From Triops longicaudatus (taxonomy: Eukaryota; Arthropoda; Branchiopoda; Notostraca; Triopsidae), in the NCBI GenBank assembly GCA_022885665.1, contig JAGQDJ010000028.1:248001-312000 (forward strand): a stretch of 64,000 nt of DNA, in the 5' to 3' direction. Each line of letters opens with the position of its first letter. Positions within the stretch are counted from its first letter, which is position 1. Below the pieces are notes generated by a model that had not been told where the DNA came from, searched no databases, and saw nothing but the letters and a program-made list of their open reading frames with translations. This document shows positions 1-12,900 of this stretch, piece after piece. The position numbers and the translations under genes were made by a program.

Positions 1-3000
1 TGTGCATGGAAACCAAGCAAATGGTATTGCCCTGCAAACAGTCAAACATTGAGCTAGAAGATCTACAGGCCAGATAATGACAAGGCTCCGTGATTGTAAA
101 TCCCACGCTCTTCAAATTGTCCTTTAAAAAAAAATAAAAAAATGAAAGTTTTTGTGTTAAAATGGGCATCTCTCGAAACGTGTGTTAGCAACAGTTTGGG
201 TTGCGGTTAACATTTCCAGTATTTTGTTTAGAATACTACATCTGGCGTGTTTGTGTTGACTCGTTTTTCGTTTATGAAAAGAAAATAGGCTTGTAATCGA
301 TGTTGATTCCTGCCAGTATGCAATACAAAATGCAAGAATGATTTATCTTTCGAGCTTCCCCAGGTTCATATGCATGTTTTATTCATGTTCCAAGTCTTAT
401 TCGTTTTTTTGCGTACTGAATATGTACACGGTATTAACATTTTCGTGTGTATATTATGTTTAAATTTGTATGTCAAAACTACAGCTGTACGTTTTTGAGT
501 AAATATCGTGTGTATTTAAGACTGTTCGTCAATTTTCGTATGCTGTTCCGACAGATTCATATTCAGAATGTCATCGGTCAAGAATTTTATGCGTAATATT
601 ATTACTGCGTTGTTCTCTGAGTCGTTTTCGTTTAAGCGACCGAGAGGAAAACGCAGTAATACTATCTAAAAAGGCAGCTGTAATACAATAAATCAACCCA
701 TCTGTCTTGCATCGATATGTCGTTGACATGAGTTGGCGTTTAACCTATGAAGTTGAGACAAGAATACATGCAACCTAAATTGAAGTTAAAAGGAAGGGAG
801 CTAATCACCAGCTTTAAGTTTGTAACTTATGTCAGATGAATGATAAGAAAGGAAGCTACTGTAGCCATTTATTGCCTGACACTATTTGTTGAAGGCCGAG
901 AGTGGCTGCTTTGTCCGCTTTTTTGAGAAGTTCTTGCGATTCTCTCCCAGATCCGGGAATTGTAATGTCAACCCAGTATTTGTGCTTTTCAGAAGCACAA
1001 GTAAAGAAGACATCATAGGAAAGTTGCTGATTTGAGCAGTTTGTATGGGCACGACCCAACTTTCGGTTCCCCAGATCCACTTATAGCTGACCAGGCAACT
1101 TTATCATATTCCGTCCAGACGCCATGGCTTTGACATGGGGTAGTGTCGTAAAAAATTGTAAGACTTACATTATTTCCGTCTGAAAGCAGGCAACTTGCCT
1201 TACGAGTTGCACAATAACTTAACTTTGCGACGAGAGAAAATAGAAATGAAATCCGCTTACTACCAGCGGAATAACCCATTTCCCATTTCACAGCTGTTTC
1301 TTGTAACGATATTGAAGGACCGCATCATGTTTCGTACAGGTGTCAAGACCAGAATAGATTTCTGTAAACGCTTCTTGTATGGGATGTCAAATAGACTGGC
1401 ACTGTTTATCTACACTACACAGATGACCTTGCGACCACAACTCTTGCCCCAAAAAGGACTTCGCGCAATGCTCTCTGCATCGCCTTCCGTTGGCTATTAC
1501 TGTGCACTTTCTCTGTACCCTATGGTCCCTATCTAATTCAGTACCCCATTAATATATCGAATCTGCATACATACTGCAATATATTATGGATGGATATTGA
1601 AGTAAATTAAATTGAGTAAGTTAAAAGCGATTGTGTTCATATATCAATTACGTTCATATGATTCTGTTAATTAATCCCTTACTAATATTAGTGTTTTTTT
1701 CTTATTTTTATTCATGACTATGATGTACTTACTATTTCGTCTAGAGTAAAATAGATAAATGCATGAAAAATAGCAACAAGAATAATTGACAAGGTGCAAA
1801 ATTTTCGAAAAATTTCAAAAGTTCGTAATCAAGACAGTTGCTTTAAACATAATCTGTTTTCAAACTAGTTTAAAAAATCTTATTGGCACTCAATATAGGG
1901 GAATAGAAGATGTAATTTCCCTTTTACGTATCCCCCCAGTTATTACATTGTACAATTTAGTTGTTTTACGAGGATCTTTTACTTGTGCCGTTTAATGAGC
2001 AATTCTGATTCATTAGTGATTCTGTGAAGGAATATAATGTCAGTGAAAGGAAGGTGTTATTAATGTGGAAATTGGGAGGATGCACCAGAATGGTATTGTT
2101 TTCCTCTACATCGTTTAGTGAATTTTCAGCTCTTCTTTACTGTCGAAATTCCGCTGCTAACGGTTGTAGGCTACTCCCAAGCGGTCGTATCGTTGTCCGA
2201 GCGTCCGCCGTAACTCTGAAGGCTTTATGTGAATTTCCTTCGATTAGTTCGGTTCGTCGCCTAGCATGTTACCGGACATTTGATTGGAAAGCTTAGCAGC
2301 TCAATTTCCAGTGTCCATTTCCTTTGTGTAAATTTAAGCTCCCTTCCTGGCGTTACTGCTTAGAAGTATGAGAGCAACCCTTGCCTGCAGATCGATTATG
2401 AACGCCCGGTTTCTTCCACGCTGCTCGTTTGCATAAATCTTGATCAGGTTTGTCTATAAGATCACATAGCGGGAGTGCAAAATTGCCGAGCCAAGACTCG
2501 TTTACGGGACAAGGAAGCTGTATTGCGGAAAAGCTCTTTGGATTTAAGCCAGCATTCTTCCATCACACTATAGTGGGAGCATTTGGAATCCTTTGACCAC
2601 TTTTTGTTTTGGACTATCTTTTTAAAGGAAGGAAACCTAAGGTACTTTACTCGTAAGAAAAAGAAAAGTGAGGGAGAACAAGTTAGCTCCGACACATTTG
2701 AAACAAGTCTGTCTTCTGATTTAGTTGTGATCTTTTCTTGCTTAAACCTTCGCCTTCTGTCAAAGAAAGTTTCTTTTCCGGAAAACATCCACGAAAAGGA
2801 AAAGAGTAATCCCATCACATTATGGTGTAATAGTACGATAACTTGCCCTTCTATTCGATCCTCCGAAGAAGCTTAAAAACCGGTACCTTCTCTTTCTTTC
2901 TTACTTTACCTAGCTTTACCCAAATACTCGGGCAAATATATGGTACCCTGTGTTTCTTTGTCCATTGTGTTTACCCCAGTATTTTACCCCCGTGCTAAGC

Positions 3001-3428
3001 TTCTTGCAAATGGATACCGCCTGGGAAACACAAACCTTTAGCAAATTCTGTATCAGGCCATTCGGACAGCCTGCGAAGCTCCTCCAGGGAGCTGAAATAA
3101 CTCTTGCGCAGGATGTGTACGCAAGGATGCCAAGTGCGCCGTGAGAGGAGCTGCTTGCATCAATGGCGTACGGTGGAAACAACAACTTGGAAGAGCTGTA
3201 ATTTTGTCTTGGAAATTCTAGCTAAGGACTACGCGGTTTAGTGTGTATACTTTGTTCGTTAGCCAACCGTTTTCAGAATGGTGATACAGTGGAAGCTTCA
3301 AGGTGTGTTTGTGTGAGACAAAGTTAATTTATAAATACAGTTTACTGCCGTCGGCGACCTGTAGGTAAGCTTTTCAACACATCTCCTCACTACTGCTACT
3401 AACATGTATAACAGTACAGCGTAATTTT

Positions 3429-3442
3429 TGTGTGTGTGTGTG
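3429..3442. repeat. TG dinucleotide microsatellite
   Basis: Seven TG units in the noncoding region upstream of nAChR subunit 1. Confidence 0.9.
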
Positions 3443-3743
3443 TTTTGTTTACACCAAGCTAAGCTTGAGTCCAGTGCTGTGTGACGGACATGTAATTTTC
3501 CAACAGACCAAAAACTTTCGGGCATGCCTTGGACTGTGTGGCACATAACCGGGCTAGGGACTTTTTTTTCCAAGCTCATGTAGCACTTGCCGTTGTGTAG
3601 GCTTTCAGAACCCCTCATTCTTCACTTGCACCGTATAAGGCCAGTAATATCCCTCACAAAAGGCTAGGACACAGTGTCAGGGGCAAGCTAGGGAGCGTGT
3701 AGCGTGGAGGAAAGAGAAAAAGCTTTTTATGGTCTCTCTTTGT

Positions 3744-3750
3744 TATATAA
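3744..3750 (+). promoter_or_regulatory. Possible TATA box upstream of nAChR subunit 1
   Basis: TATATAA lies 195 bases before the ATG at 3939. A polypyrimidine tract ending in AG at 3849-3850 suggests that the coding exon is preceded by a 5' untranslated intron, so the true start site could also be further upstream. No initiator motif is obvious at the expected distance. This is position and motif only. Confidence 0.2.
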
Positions 3751-3938
3751 GGCGAGACATTGATGGGATGCTGTATTGTGGCAAGAATCTGGTGCTTACT
3801 ACCAGTACACCACACTGCTGTTACTAACTAATGTCCTTTCATTTGTCTAGTGTCGAGCACTACTTTCGCCGCGGCCCGTACAAGGTCTTGGGAGGTATCA
3901 AGTGGGGTGAATAGCAGGACTCGCAACTTTGCTCGACC

Positions 3939-6900
3939 ATGTCGCTGCAGCTAAAGACAATCAGTTTCCGCCCAGTCCTACTTTGCTGCTATTTCTTTGC
4001 CTTAATGCCGACTTGCTGGCGGGTTGAGGCAAACCCAGACGCTCGGCGTCTTTACGATGACCTGCTCAGCAATTACAATCGTCTCATACGTCCTGTAAGC
4101 AATAACACAGACACGGTCACCGTTCGTTTGGGACTCCGCCTGTCGCAGCTCATTGATTTGGTGAGTGAACTTGTGAAGTATTACTTATTACCAGACAGGC
4201 TTCTGTGCAGGATTAGTACGGCTACGAAAAAAATTAAAAAAAAAATATTCCCGGTCTCAAGTCACTTTCGATGAAACAAAGATGAGGGATTGGGCTTCTT
4301 GGACTGACGATGACTTTTCAACCCGTAAGGAATCTTGAGCGAAAATCGCGAAGTACACGTGTCAAAGTGACTTGTTGCGTAATAGACCTATTGCGCTTTG
4401 CAGTACTTGGCAGACAAACGGCAACAATTCAGGCTGACATAGAAATGACGAAACAAAAACAGCAGTGCCATAAAATACTTCAGCGCAATTGTGTAATTCT
4501 TATCTTTACTCAACCCACTGGCTAATGAAAGAAAGGGTAGAATGCACGTGGCTCTTCACAAAGTGCCCGCAAGTTACTGTGCAGACACGTATTGATCGGA
4601 AGCTTGATGCCTTTGAGGAAAGCTTCGAACAGTAAAAGGCCGTTCATAGCACTAGAACCTCTCTTACCGGCAGTCATACCAGATCGGTAATGCTTGCTAC
4701 TGCTGTCTTGCCTGCTGCTGAGCAGTTATAACAAGCTAACAATGATGCAATGCCGGAAGAAGAAAAAAGCCGGGATTTGGGAGAGCTCTAGACTCTGTCG
4801 TGCGCCAAGGTTTCAACAAGATCATGAGAACACGCAAAAGCTCTATGGCTTAATTTTGTCCTTCAGTCCCTCTAAAAGCTTCAAGGTAAAGACAGTGATG
4901 AGTTTACGTTTGCACTTGGAGAAATTTTTATCAAAGAATTCCATCCGTAATCTCTCCGCAATGTCTGAGAAGAGATTCTATCTGAGTGACTCAGAAAAAT
5001 ACCAAGTTAAAAATACACGCATTATTTTGGTTTCTCTATGGCTTCTATTACTGTCGATTGCCGCAGTAAACGACTCTTTCATGCCTTCCATCCGTGGACG
5101 TTCTTTTTTTTTCTTTCGTTTCGTTTGATCTTGTTATCCAGTACTATCGCTCCGTCATTCACACTGAAGGGAGTCTTTCAGAAGTGTGACGTAGCTTTCG
5201 TTTCCTATTTTCTGCTCATAGCATTTGCACTGGCCGTGAATAGCGTAGGACTGGACGTTATGACAATGATGCTTAATGACAGCTCGAAGAGTTGTTGTGT
5301 AGTAGGAACACATGGACCGTACTTTCTTTTCTATATCGTTTTCCCTAGGCCAGTATTAACGTCTATATTACGGATAAGCATTCAGCGTAATGGTTGTAAA
5401 CTCGATCTCCTGAAGTTCGTTATTGCACGGACGGTTGGGTAGCGTTAAAGAAAATCGCTCTGCCCATCGAGTGTTGGGAGAGGAACGTTGTCTACGTTAG
5501 GAAGAGGAAAATGATTGGGCCTCTGACACTGTATATCTTCTTTATAACTTGCTTTATTGTCCGTTTCCTTCCGCACCAAAGACGCGATATGGTTAAGAAA
5601 CGATCGGACAATTATTTTTATGTGTGTATCAAGTAATACTTCAATTCCAACTCGAGTATATTATGAAACTGGCTTGTATTTTCTCACATAATTTGAATAC
5701 AGGTGCAGCAAATTTGATGCTTGTTATCAACTTCATAGACAACAACAAAGTGGAACACTCGTAGGTTAACATGCGAAAGTAGCCCATGCGTGCGAACATA
5801 AACGCAAGAATACTGTTAGTGATTAAAAATATCCTATTTTTTGGTATTTTTTCTTTCTAACCGTAAGGACAAGTTGTGGGGAAGATACTTTAATTTTTGG
5901 TTGTCCATTGAAGATTTAGACTACCTACCCTAGCAACAGTCCCATTCTCAACACCCTTTTCCGTAGCGAAGATTCCTCCCTTTAATTAGTAGCGTCTTCA
6001 TTTTCGGTTTTCTCCGAAGCTAAGCCTTGTTGTATGTACGATCGCTTTTGTACATTTCGTAAAGACAAAGTGAACAAATTCTTTACAGGTCTTCTTCCTA
6101 CCCAGTTGAACAGTTCTTTATGAGTAGTACTGTAGCCTATTTTGAAATCTACAGTGCATTGTCTTAAATATATTTCATTTTTATTCTGTGCACCTGGCGT
6201 GGCCTATTGCTCCTGTCTTATATATTGTGATCAGTTCATGTATACGACATGTATATTTTTTGCCAATTTTTTTTTAAAAAAGCAGCTATATCCAATAGCT
6301 TTCCGTAGTATTTCGTCCGCGTTTACTTTTTAAAATCTACAGTTAAAGACGTTAATTGCTTATTATTTGTTGAATTTTCCTCGAGTTAAAGTTTGCTGAC
6401 AATGCTGAGAAATTGTGCTTGTACCAAATAAGTGACAAGGATTACTACCGATTGGAGACAGTCTCAAAAGTGGCTTTATTATTAAAACAAAAGCAAACAT
6501 TACTTCAGGTCTCGTTTCGTATATTCTTCCGTGAAATGAGGACGTGAAAAATTTCCCAGTGCAAAAATGAATCGTGGCTTAAGTTTGTAATAAAAACGTT
6601 CGTTAATTTCGTGGAACGGGAAAGAAATAATGGACGAATTATTGTGAGGTTGACACTTAACGCAGAGCTGTGCAATGAACCAGTGAATTCACGGAAGCAG
6701 AGATATACAATCTTCTATTACAGCTTCTTCTGTTACATTTTCTGTTGCAATTTAATTACATTGCCCGATCCAACATGGGCCGCAGCCTTCATCAGGGAGG
6801 CGTAGTCAACTAAATTTGTTTCGCTGAGAGATCTTTCGGAGTGAAATAACCTCAAGCTGAAGCAGACGCGTTCTGGGGGTGTTGTGTTTCGTGCGTATTT

Positions 6901-9900
6901 CTTCATTAATTTGCAGTAATATCCTGCCTTGGTTTGCGGTATATTGATGTTCAATATTTGTAGTGTAGTTGTGGTGCCAGGGCTCATTTATTAATGAGAA
7001 TATCTCTTCTTTCGTTTACGCCCTTAATGGATTCCACGGAAATATCGCGTAAATAAAAACTACGTATATTGAGCCGTATTTTCCTGACAAAGATAGGAAT
7101 GTCTTTTATGTTCCGAAAAAATACCCTCGTCAGAAAAAAATGGCCGAAATTGACGTTTCGAAAGGAAACATTCAAGAAAATAGTAATAATATGACCACAG
7201 TTTCTGATCCGACCATTGTAAGTATACGCATGTAAAAACTGTTTCACAATTTTCCTGTAGATTATTAGATATGCCTCATGTCAAGAATCCTCAGTTCATG
7301 CAGTAAAACTTACCTTTTCGTTGCGTCTGTTGTGTGGGGATTACTCCAGATACTTAAAATATTTTTTAACCAATTTTAAAGGCGCTCCTAAATCGAGACC
7401 GAATAAGTAGAGGGAGTACTTTGTCTGATTCCTTTCCGTAGCTTAATTGTTGGATGTTATAGCGATACGCAGATAAGATTTCCTTTGATCTGAAGGCATG
7501 CCCTCTTTATTTAAAAAAATATATATATAAATAATAAAATATTGAACTATTTATTCGGGAGCTGTGCGGTGTGGTGCACAAGAATGTCAATACTAAATTT
7601 ACCCTAGTTTAAACAAGAAACATCAGGGGCTGACCCTGGAGAATTGTAGCTTAGTATTGTCCAAGTGTGATGGCTGCTTGCTAGTGAGTTTGGCCGGAGG
7701 AATCCGGATAGCATGGGGTATAGGAAATAAAACCTAGGAATTCCTCGTCTGTGGCAAGTTTAGTCATATCTAATGAAATTACTGGGTAGCATTTGTGTTC
7801 ACTCTCCCTGCCGGCTCAAATCATTCAATGCTGGGTAGTTTTAGGGAAAGCAATAAAGAACCCTTAGCCTTGATTGATGCATGAATAAAAAGGTCAAGTT
7901 GTGTTGTCCTTTGAGATTTTAATTATTGTGTGCTTTCTGCCAAGCCTTGGATTTTAGCCTTTTTTCCACTGTTTTTTAAGTGCCTTGTGTGCCTCAACAT
8001 TCCTTTTTGACAGCTCCTGTCAGGAAAATTGATTACATTGATTAGTACGTATAACTTTTCCCGGAAAAGAATGAGTATCGGAAAATCCCTCCCACTGAGT
8101 GAATCATTCGCTTTCAATGAAAAGCCCAGACAATCCGTGAAGGCAGGTTGTAGTGATTTTGTTTGCGAACCGTCAGCGTCGTTTCTCCGTTGCACTTTTC
8201 TTTCACAGCGTAGACTGTTCGGAAAAGAGCATGCGTGTCGTTTTTATACGACGACGGGAATAATATGCTAAGTTACCTCTTTGACATTGCATAGAAAGGT
8301 GCTTCGTTATGCAAATGAGAAGGTTGGAGAAGAGTAGGCGGAGTTGGAAGAAAAAAGTCATGAAAGAAGAGAAGGCTCAGGAGAGAACGATTTGGGGTAC
8401 AGGGCAAAACTTAGCTCGTTGAGCAAACCTTCCAATATTGGATAGTGCATTGAATCGGATGTTGTTCCCTTTTTATGTCTTTCTTCCTCCCTTCATTCTT
8501 TCTTCTCGCTCGACAGCGTAATAGCAGCGAAAAGCACGAGGTGAAGTCTATACAAAACCCGAGACGAGACAACCGTGCTTTGTGAGACAAAAGTAAATTG
8601 ATATTTCTGCAGGCTTAATCTTTGCTAGGCAGGATGCAGTAAGGAGTTAAATGGGATGGGAGGGAGGCACGGGGATTGGCGAAGAAGAAACAGTCCAGAT
8701 TCGTAAATGTGTGGAGGAGGAGGAGATAATTATCCATGAGGTTGCCTTGGCACTGGACGGAACTGATCCTCACGAATTAGAACGGAATTACCGCTTCAAA
8801 AGGATAAAACGCCCAGTTTTCTTGCTCTCGTCAAGACCGGGGGAAAATTTAAAACATAAATCCGACGCAAGAGCGGAAAACGTAGTAGGCTGTTCACTGA
8901 GTTCTGGTGAGCAAGCGTTAGACGGTTGTGAGAAGGAGTAAGAAGCTCGCAGCAAATTGCCATGGCCGTCCCTGATTGTTGTCTTACCTCGTAGTTGTCT
9001 GCGTAATGATGTTGATATAGCCCATGGGGCACGTATACAACTCATTCTCGTTCAGTAGGCTTGTGTAACTTTTATCCTTTGCCTAGAAACGTTTCTAGCC
9101 AAACGATACCCTGAAAAAGATAACTGTTTCAACCATACAAACTCTTTTCTTTTTAGTGTGTGGTCTTCCCTTTCTTTTTAGTATTTTTTTAAAGAGATGG
9201 TCAAAGTGTTTTTGGGTTTTATCGGAGCTTTTTGTGTAGTTATAATGTTAAGTACGAGTCGTTTTATAAACAGTTGTAATCGGTTTATAGTTCACATAGA
9301 AACAACACGCAATCAGTACTGAACATATTCTCGTGGAAGTCCCGAAAGAGCAAGTCTTACATGCTGGGGAGTTTAGAAGAAACGAATAGAATCGGTTACA
9401 TGCATTATAAGTTACTGGGTATGAATAAAACATGGAAATGTTATCGAGCACTGAGTTACCTCAGAGTATCTGTGTCCGGAATCTTCAGAGTTTGTTCCGC
9501 GTAATAAAAACGTGTTATGGTATCACTTGTAGAAATTGCAGTAAAGAACTTGCACACTAATAAGATAAATACGCAAGTTGTCCCACAGTAAAATATTCAA
9601 CAAATCTTTCGTGTGAGCTCGTAATCTGCAGATTTTTGTTTCAGTAATACTTAGTTTGTTGGAGGGGTTCATAGGCCTTTATGGCGATCGCTGAGCTATA
9701 GGCGTAATTTCCACTCGCTATCATTGATTGCGCTATTCACAATCAATTCCAACATTCATTCCTTGAGGCCAGGAGTCGCTACCCCAAAACGCGTGATAGC
9801 TGGGTGATAGCAAGGTTTCAAATTGCTTTGAATGTGACGAATTGTTTTAACTTACTATATTAAAGAAAAGTGAAAAAAACGTTATCGCGTCCGTACGGTA

Positions 9901-12900
9901 TTGCCACCTCTCCCCAATGGTTTTTTTGCCGAGTTCCTGATGAAGGCTTGTTGACAAAACTACCTACGAAGAAGTTTCAGGCAGCGGTCTTCTATTTTAC
10001 TTTGCAGTTGCCATTTTTTAAGCTTTTTATGTGTTATATTGGCTATTCGTCTTATTGTATTTAGTGTATTAAATCTAATATATCTGATTATTCAAGACAA
10101 TTTTGTATACATTCAAAGAAAAAATAATTCTCATTATTATTGCAATCAGTCTATACTAATTTTTATTTTCAACTGGCCAAGCTGTGTAAGTTTAAGATCT
10201 GTATCCTTCGAATTATATTTCAGATTATCACATACGCACGTATATTACATACGTATGGAAAAACAAAAGCTGGTTAAGCAGAAATTGCTTTTGCTTACAC
10301 CATTTAGCCTAGTTTATTTTTTATTGTATGTAGTGCGAAGGAAAGCTTTTAATATTTACTCTTAACTTTCCTATCACGCTTAGAGCAGTAAACAACATGT
10401 TTTGGTACCCAACCCTCTGTGGCAGTTGAACATTTGCTTCGCCAAATTTCTGTGGTTTCTCGTCGCACCAAGAACTTCGGGCCGTAATCTGACAAGGAGC
10501 CTGATTGCACTAAGGGGCCCAAGTTTGGAATTTGGTCTATAGCCGGTTCTTTAAGGGTTAATAGACGCGCAAAGGAGTAACTGTCAAGTAACGTTTGAGA
10601 ATATAAAGTCTTGTACAACTGCCTTGATTTGCCCACTTGTTTTAGACTATATTGGCTGAAACCCGTTTATCTGCAGTCGAAACTCAGTTAACACGGACAT
10701 GCTTTCACACTGCTCATTTTCTTTAGGAACAGAACGTGCTTTTGCCTGTTAAGTTTGTAATTCTGCCATGGGTTGTAAATGAAAATGAGTAAATCATGAA
10801 TTTCTTTTATGAATCTCATGTGTCAACAAAAACTTGCTCGTTGTATGAAAATTGGGTGTGTGGGCCAGTTTATTCATGTAGTTTCTTCTTAACATACTTT
10901 AGTCCACTGAAGCATACTTCTGTGACGGAGAATCCGGGTACTATGACAATATCAGTCATCCGACAAACACTCTTTCGCGTTGATGTCGGATTAGAGAGGA
11001 CTCGGTTGTATGAGCTTTCGTACCCCTTCCGCTTTCGTGCTCGACTTTTAATGCATAGTGTGTGGGATGGTCCTATTGTGCCCAGATAATAGCAATGGTA
11101 ACGCGACTGTTTATTTAAGGCGTATTGGAGCGTTCTGCTCTGCTAGCTAAGAAGTGCATTCCGTCAGAAGTATACAGTATTAAGACTGTGAGACCTGGGA
11201 GGCTCCGCGGGATTTTCAGAAAAGGCCGCACTTTACCACTGTGCATTGTTTCTAAGAAGCGTCGTCGTGGGGTATTGTGGTCTTTCGTTTTCGCTGAGCT
11301 TTCTGTGGCTTTTTGCCCTTTAGGTTTTTATTGCTGCGTTGAGTTTGAAACAAACATTGTGTAGAACACATGGGTGATTGTAGGAGAGCAGAATTGGGTG
11401 CCAAGTAATTGCGTCCGCTTGTTTGATCGACACTGCAGAAGCGAGCTGCATTGTTGATAGCTTGTCTGTTTTTGTCGGCTTCCCTTCCTCGATCCTTCCC
11501 CAAAGAGCTGAAAAATAGTTTGCTCCAAGTCTGCCCACTCGTCTGTCTTCCTTGACGTACAATTTACTTAGATTGTGGGGCCCACGTTAGTAGCTCCGGT
11601 CTTAACGGAAATAGGACCTTAGAGGCCTTTCCCCTGAAAAAAAAAAAGAAGTTTATTGAAAGTCTTCTGAATTACAGATTAAGCCAGCTCCGAATTTGCA
11701 AGTAAAGAAGGAACTAATTAGATCATGTTTTCCACTTGCTTTGTAGGGCGCAGCTGAAAGGAAAAAAGCATTAAGGAAATCAAAACAGTAGTATAGTTAG
11801 GTTTGCGGTTTGCTGTTTGCTATTCCCTGCAAATTAATATATTATAAAGTAAATAATTAAATGGGTTCCATCGTAGAGTTCTAGCCTGTTGACATTAACC
11901 CAAGCCAATGACGGGGCCCGTTTGCCTGTTTAAAAATAAATTAAATATGAATAAATGCGAAGTAAATAATCATCATACGAAGTAAATAATCTTAACATAG
12001 CTTTCTTTTATTTAAAAAATGATTATTGCGTTTACAACTGAAAATAATGTACTTCAAATGTAGTTTTTTTTAATACAAATTCACTCATGCAGTGTTAGGA
12101 CTGTAAGAGAAGTAAAGTATTTAAACAAAATTAATTAAAGCCACAATTAGATAGCGACATAAATGAATAGAGAAGCGCGCGTACACATCCTTCGAGGCGG
12201 AGTGTGTTTCGTAAATTTCTTCTCTGTTACAAATTCGTTATTTGTCCTCTAGTTCTCCCCGTGTTTTGGTATCTCGCATAAATGAGTCGCTTTGCTCGGA
12301 TATTCCCTTTTGAGAAATTGGTTCTTCTTAATTTAACCAATTTGCTGGAAAGCTAGAAATCCGTAGCATGATCGTAAACGACATTACTGACAGGGAGACA
12401 AATAGCAGGCTTGCTTTCGTCCTTTGCCATGCACGCAGATGCTTTGTTTTAAGTTAGGGACGGGCGCTGGGACATTTTCGTACCAGTCAAGAAAATGCTT
12501 CTTGACAATAGCCTTCTTGGTGTCGTCTTCTGTGGAGTTCAGGAGGCCCGAGTCTCTAAGTGAATTCTGTGATTCGCCTTCCCCTTACGCGGTCGGCTTT
12601 TTAAAATGGAAAGAAAAAAAAAATGAAAAAGAGCCACATGAAAGTTTCCGTTTGCAGAAAAGGAGTGCTTTGTTTAGAATCACGTTCAGGACGTTCATTC
12701 GAATGAGCTATTACTGTCTTATATGTTTTTGAGAGCCTTATTTCTGCGGGAGCAGGAAAAGGGAGAATAGTAAGCAGGAGCTGCGCCGATTTTTGCTCCT
12801 CTGCGCCACTTGCCGTCTGTGCACAGACCCAAGAAATGGATTCGGAGTTTATTGCTTTTATTCGAAAGTTAAAATCGTTTATGGTCCTTCTATAGTTTGC

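Larger units (their letters stand above)
1..3850. other. Noncoding or unresolved upstream region
   Basis: No coding exon can be supported here. The open frames are short, overlap on both strands and resemble no family I recognise. The best of them is a minus-strand stretch at 856-1080, which reads as a plausible polar protein end, but the other two frames over the same bases are also partly open. A (TG)7 dinucleotide run lies at 3429-3442. The right end probably holds the promoter and 5' untranslated exon of the nAChR gene that begins at 3939. Confidence 0.5.

Noticed and set aside
856..1291. Minus-strand open frames that could be the end of a gene
   Set aside because: One frame reads like a plausible protein end (74 codons), but other frames over the same bases are also open, no family is recognisable and no polyadenylation signal follows. 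Not enough to call.
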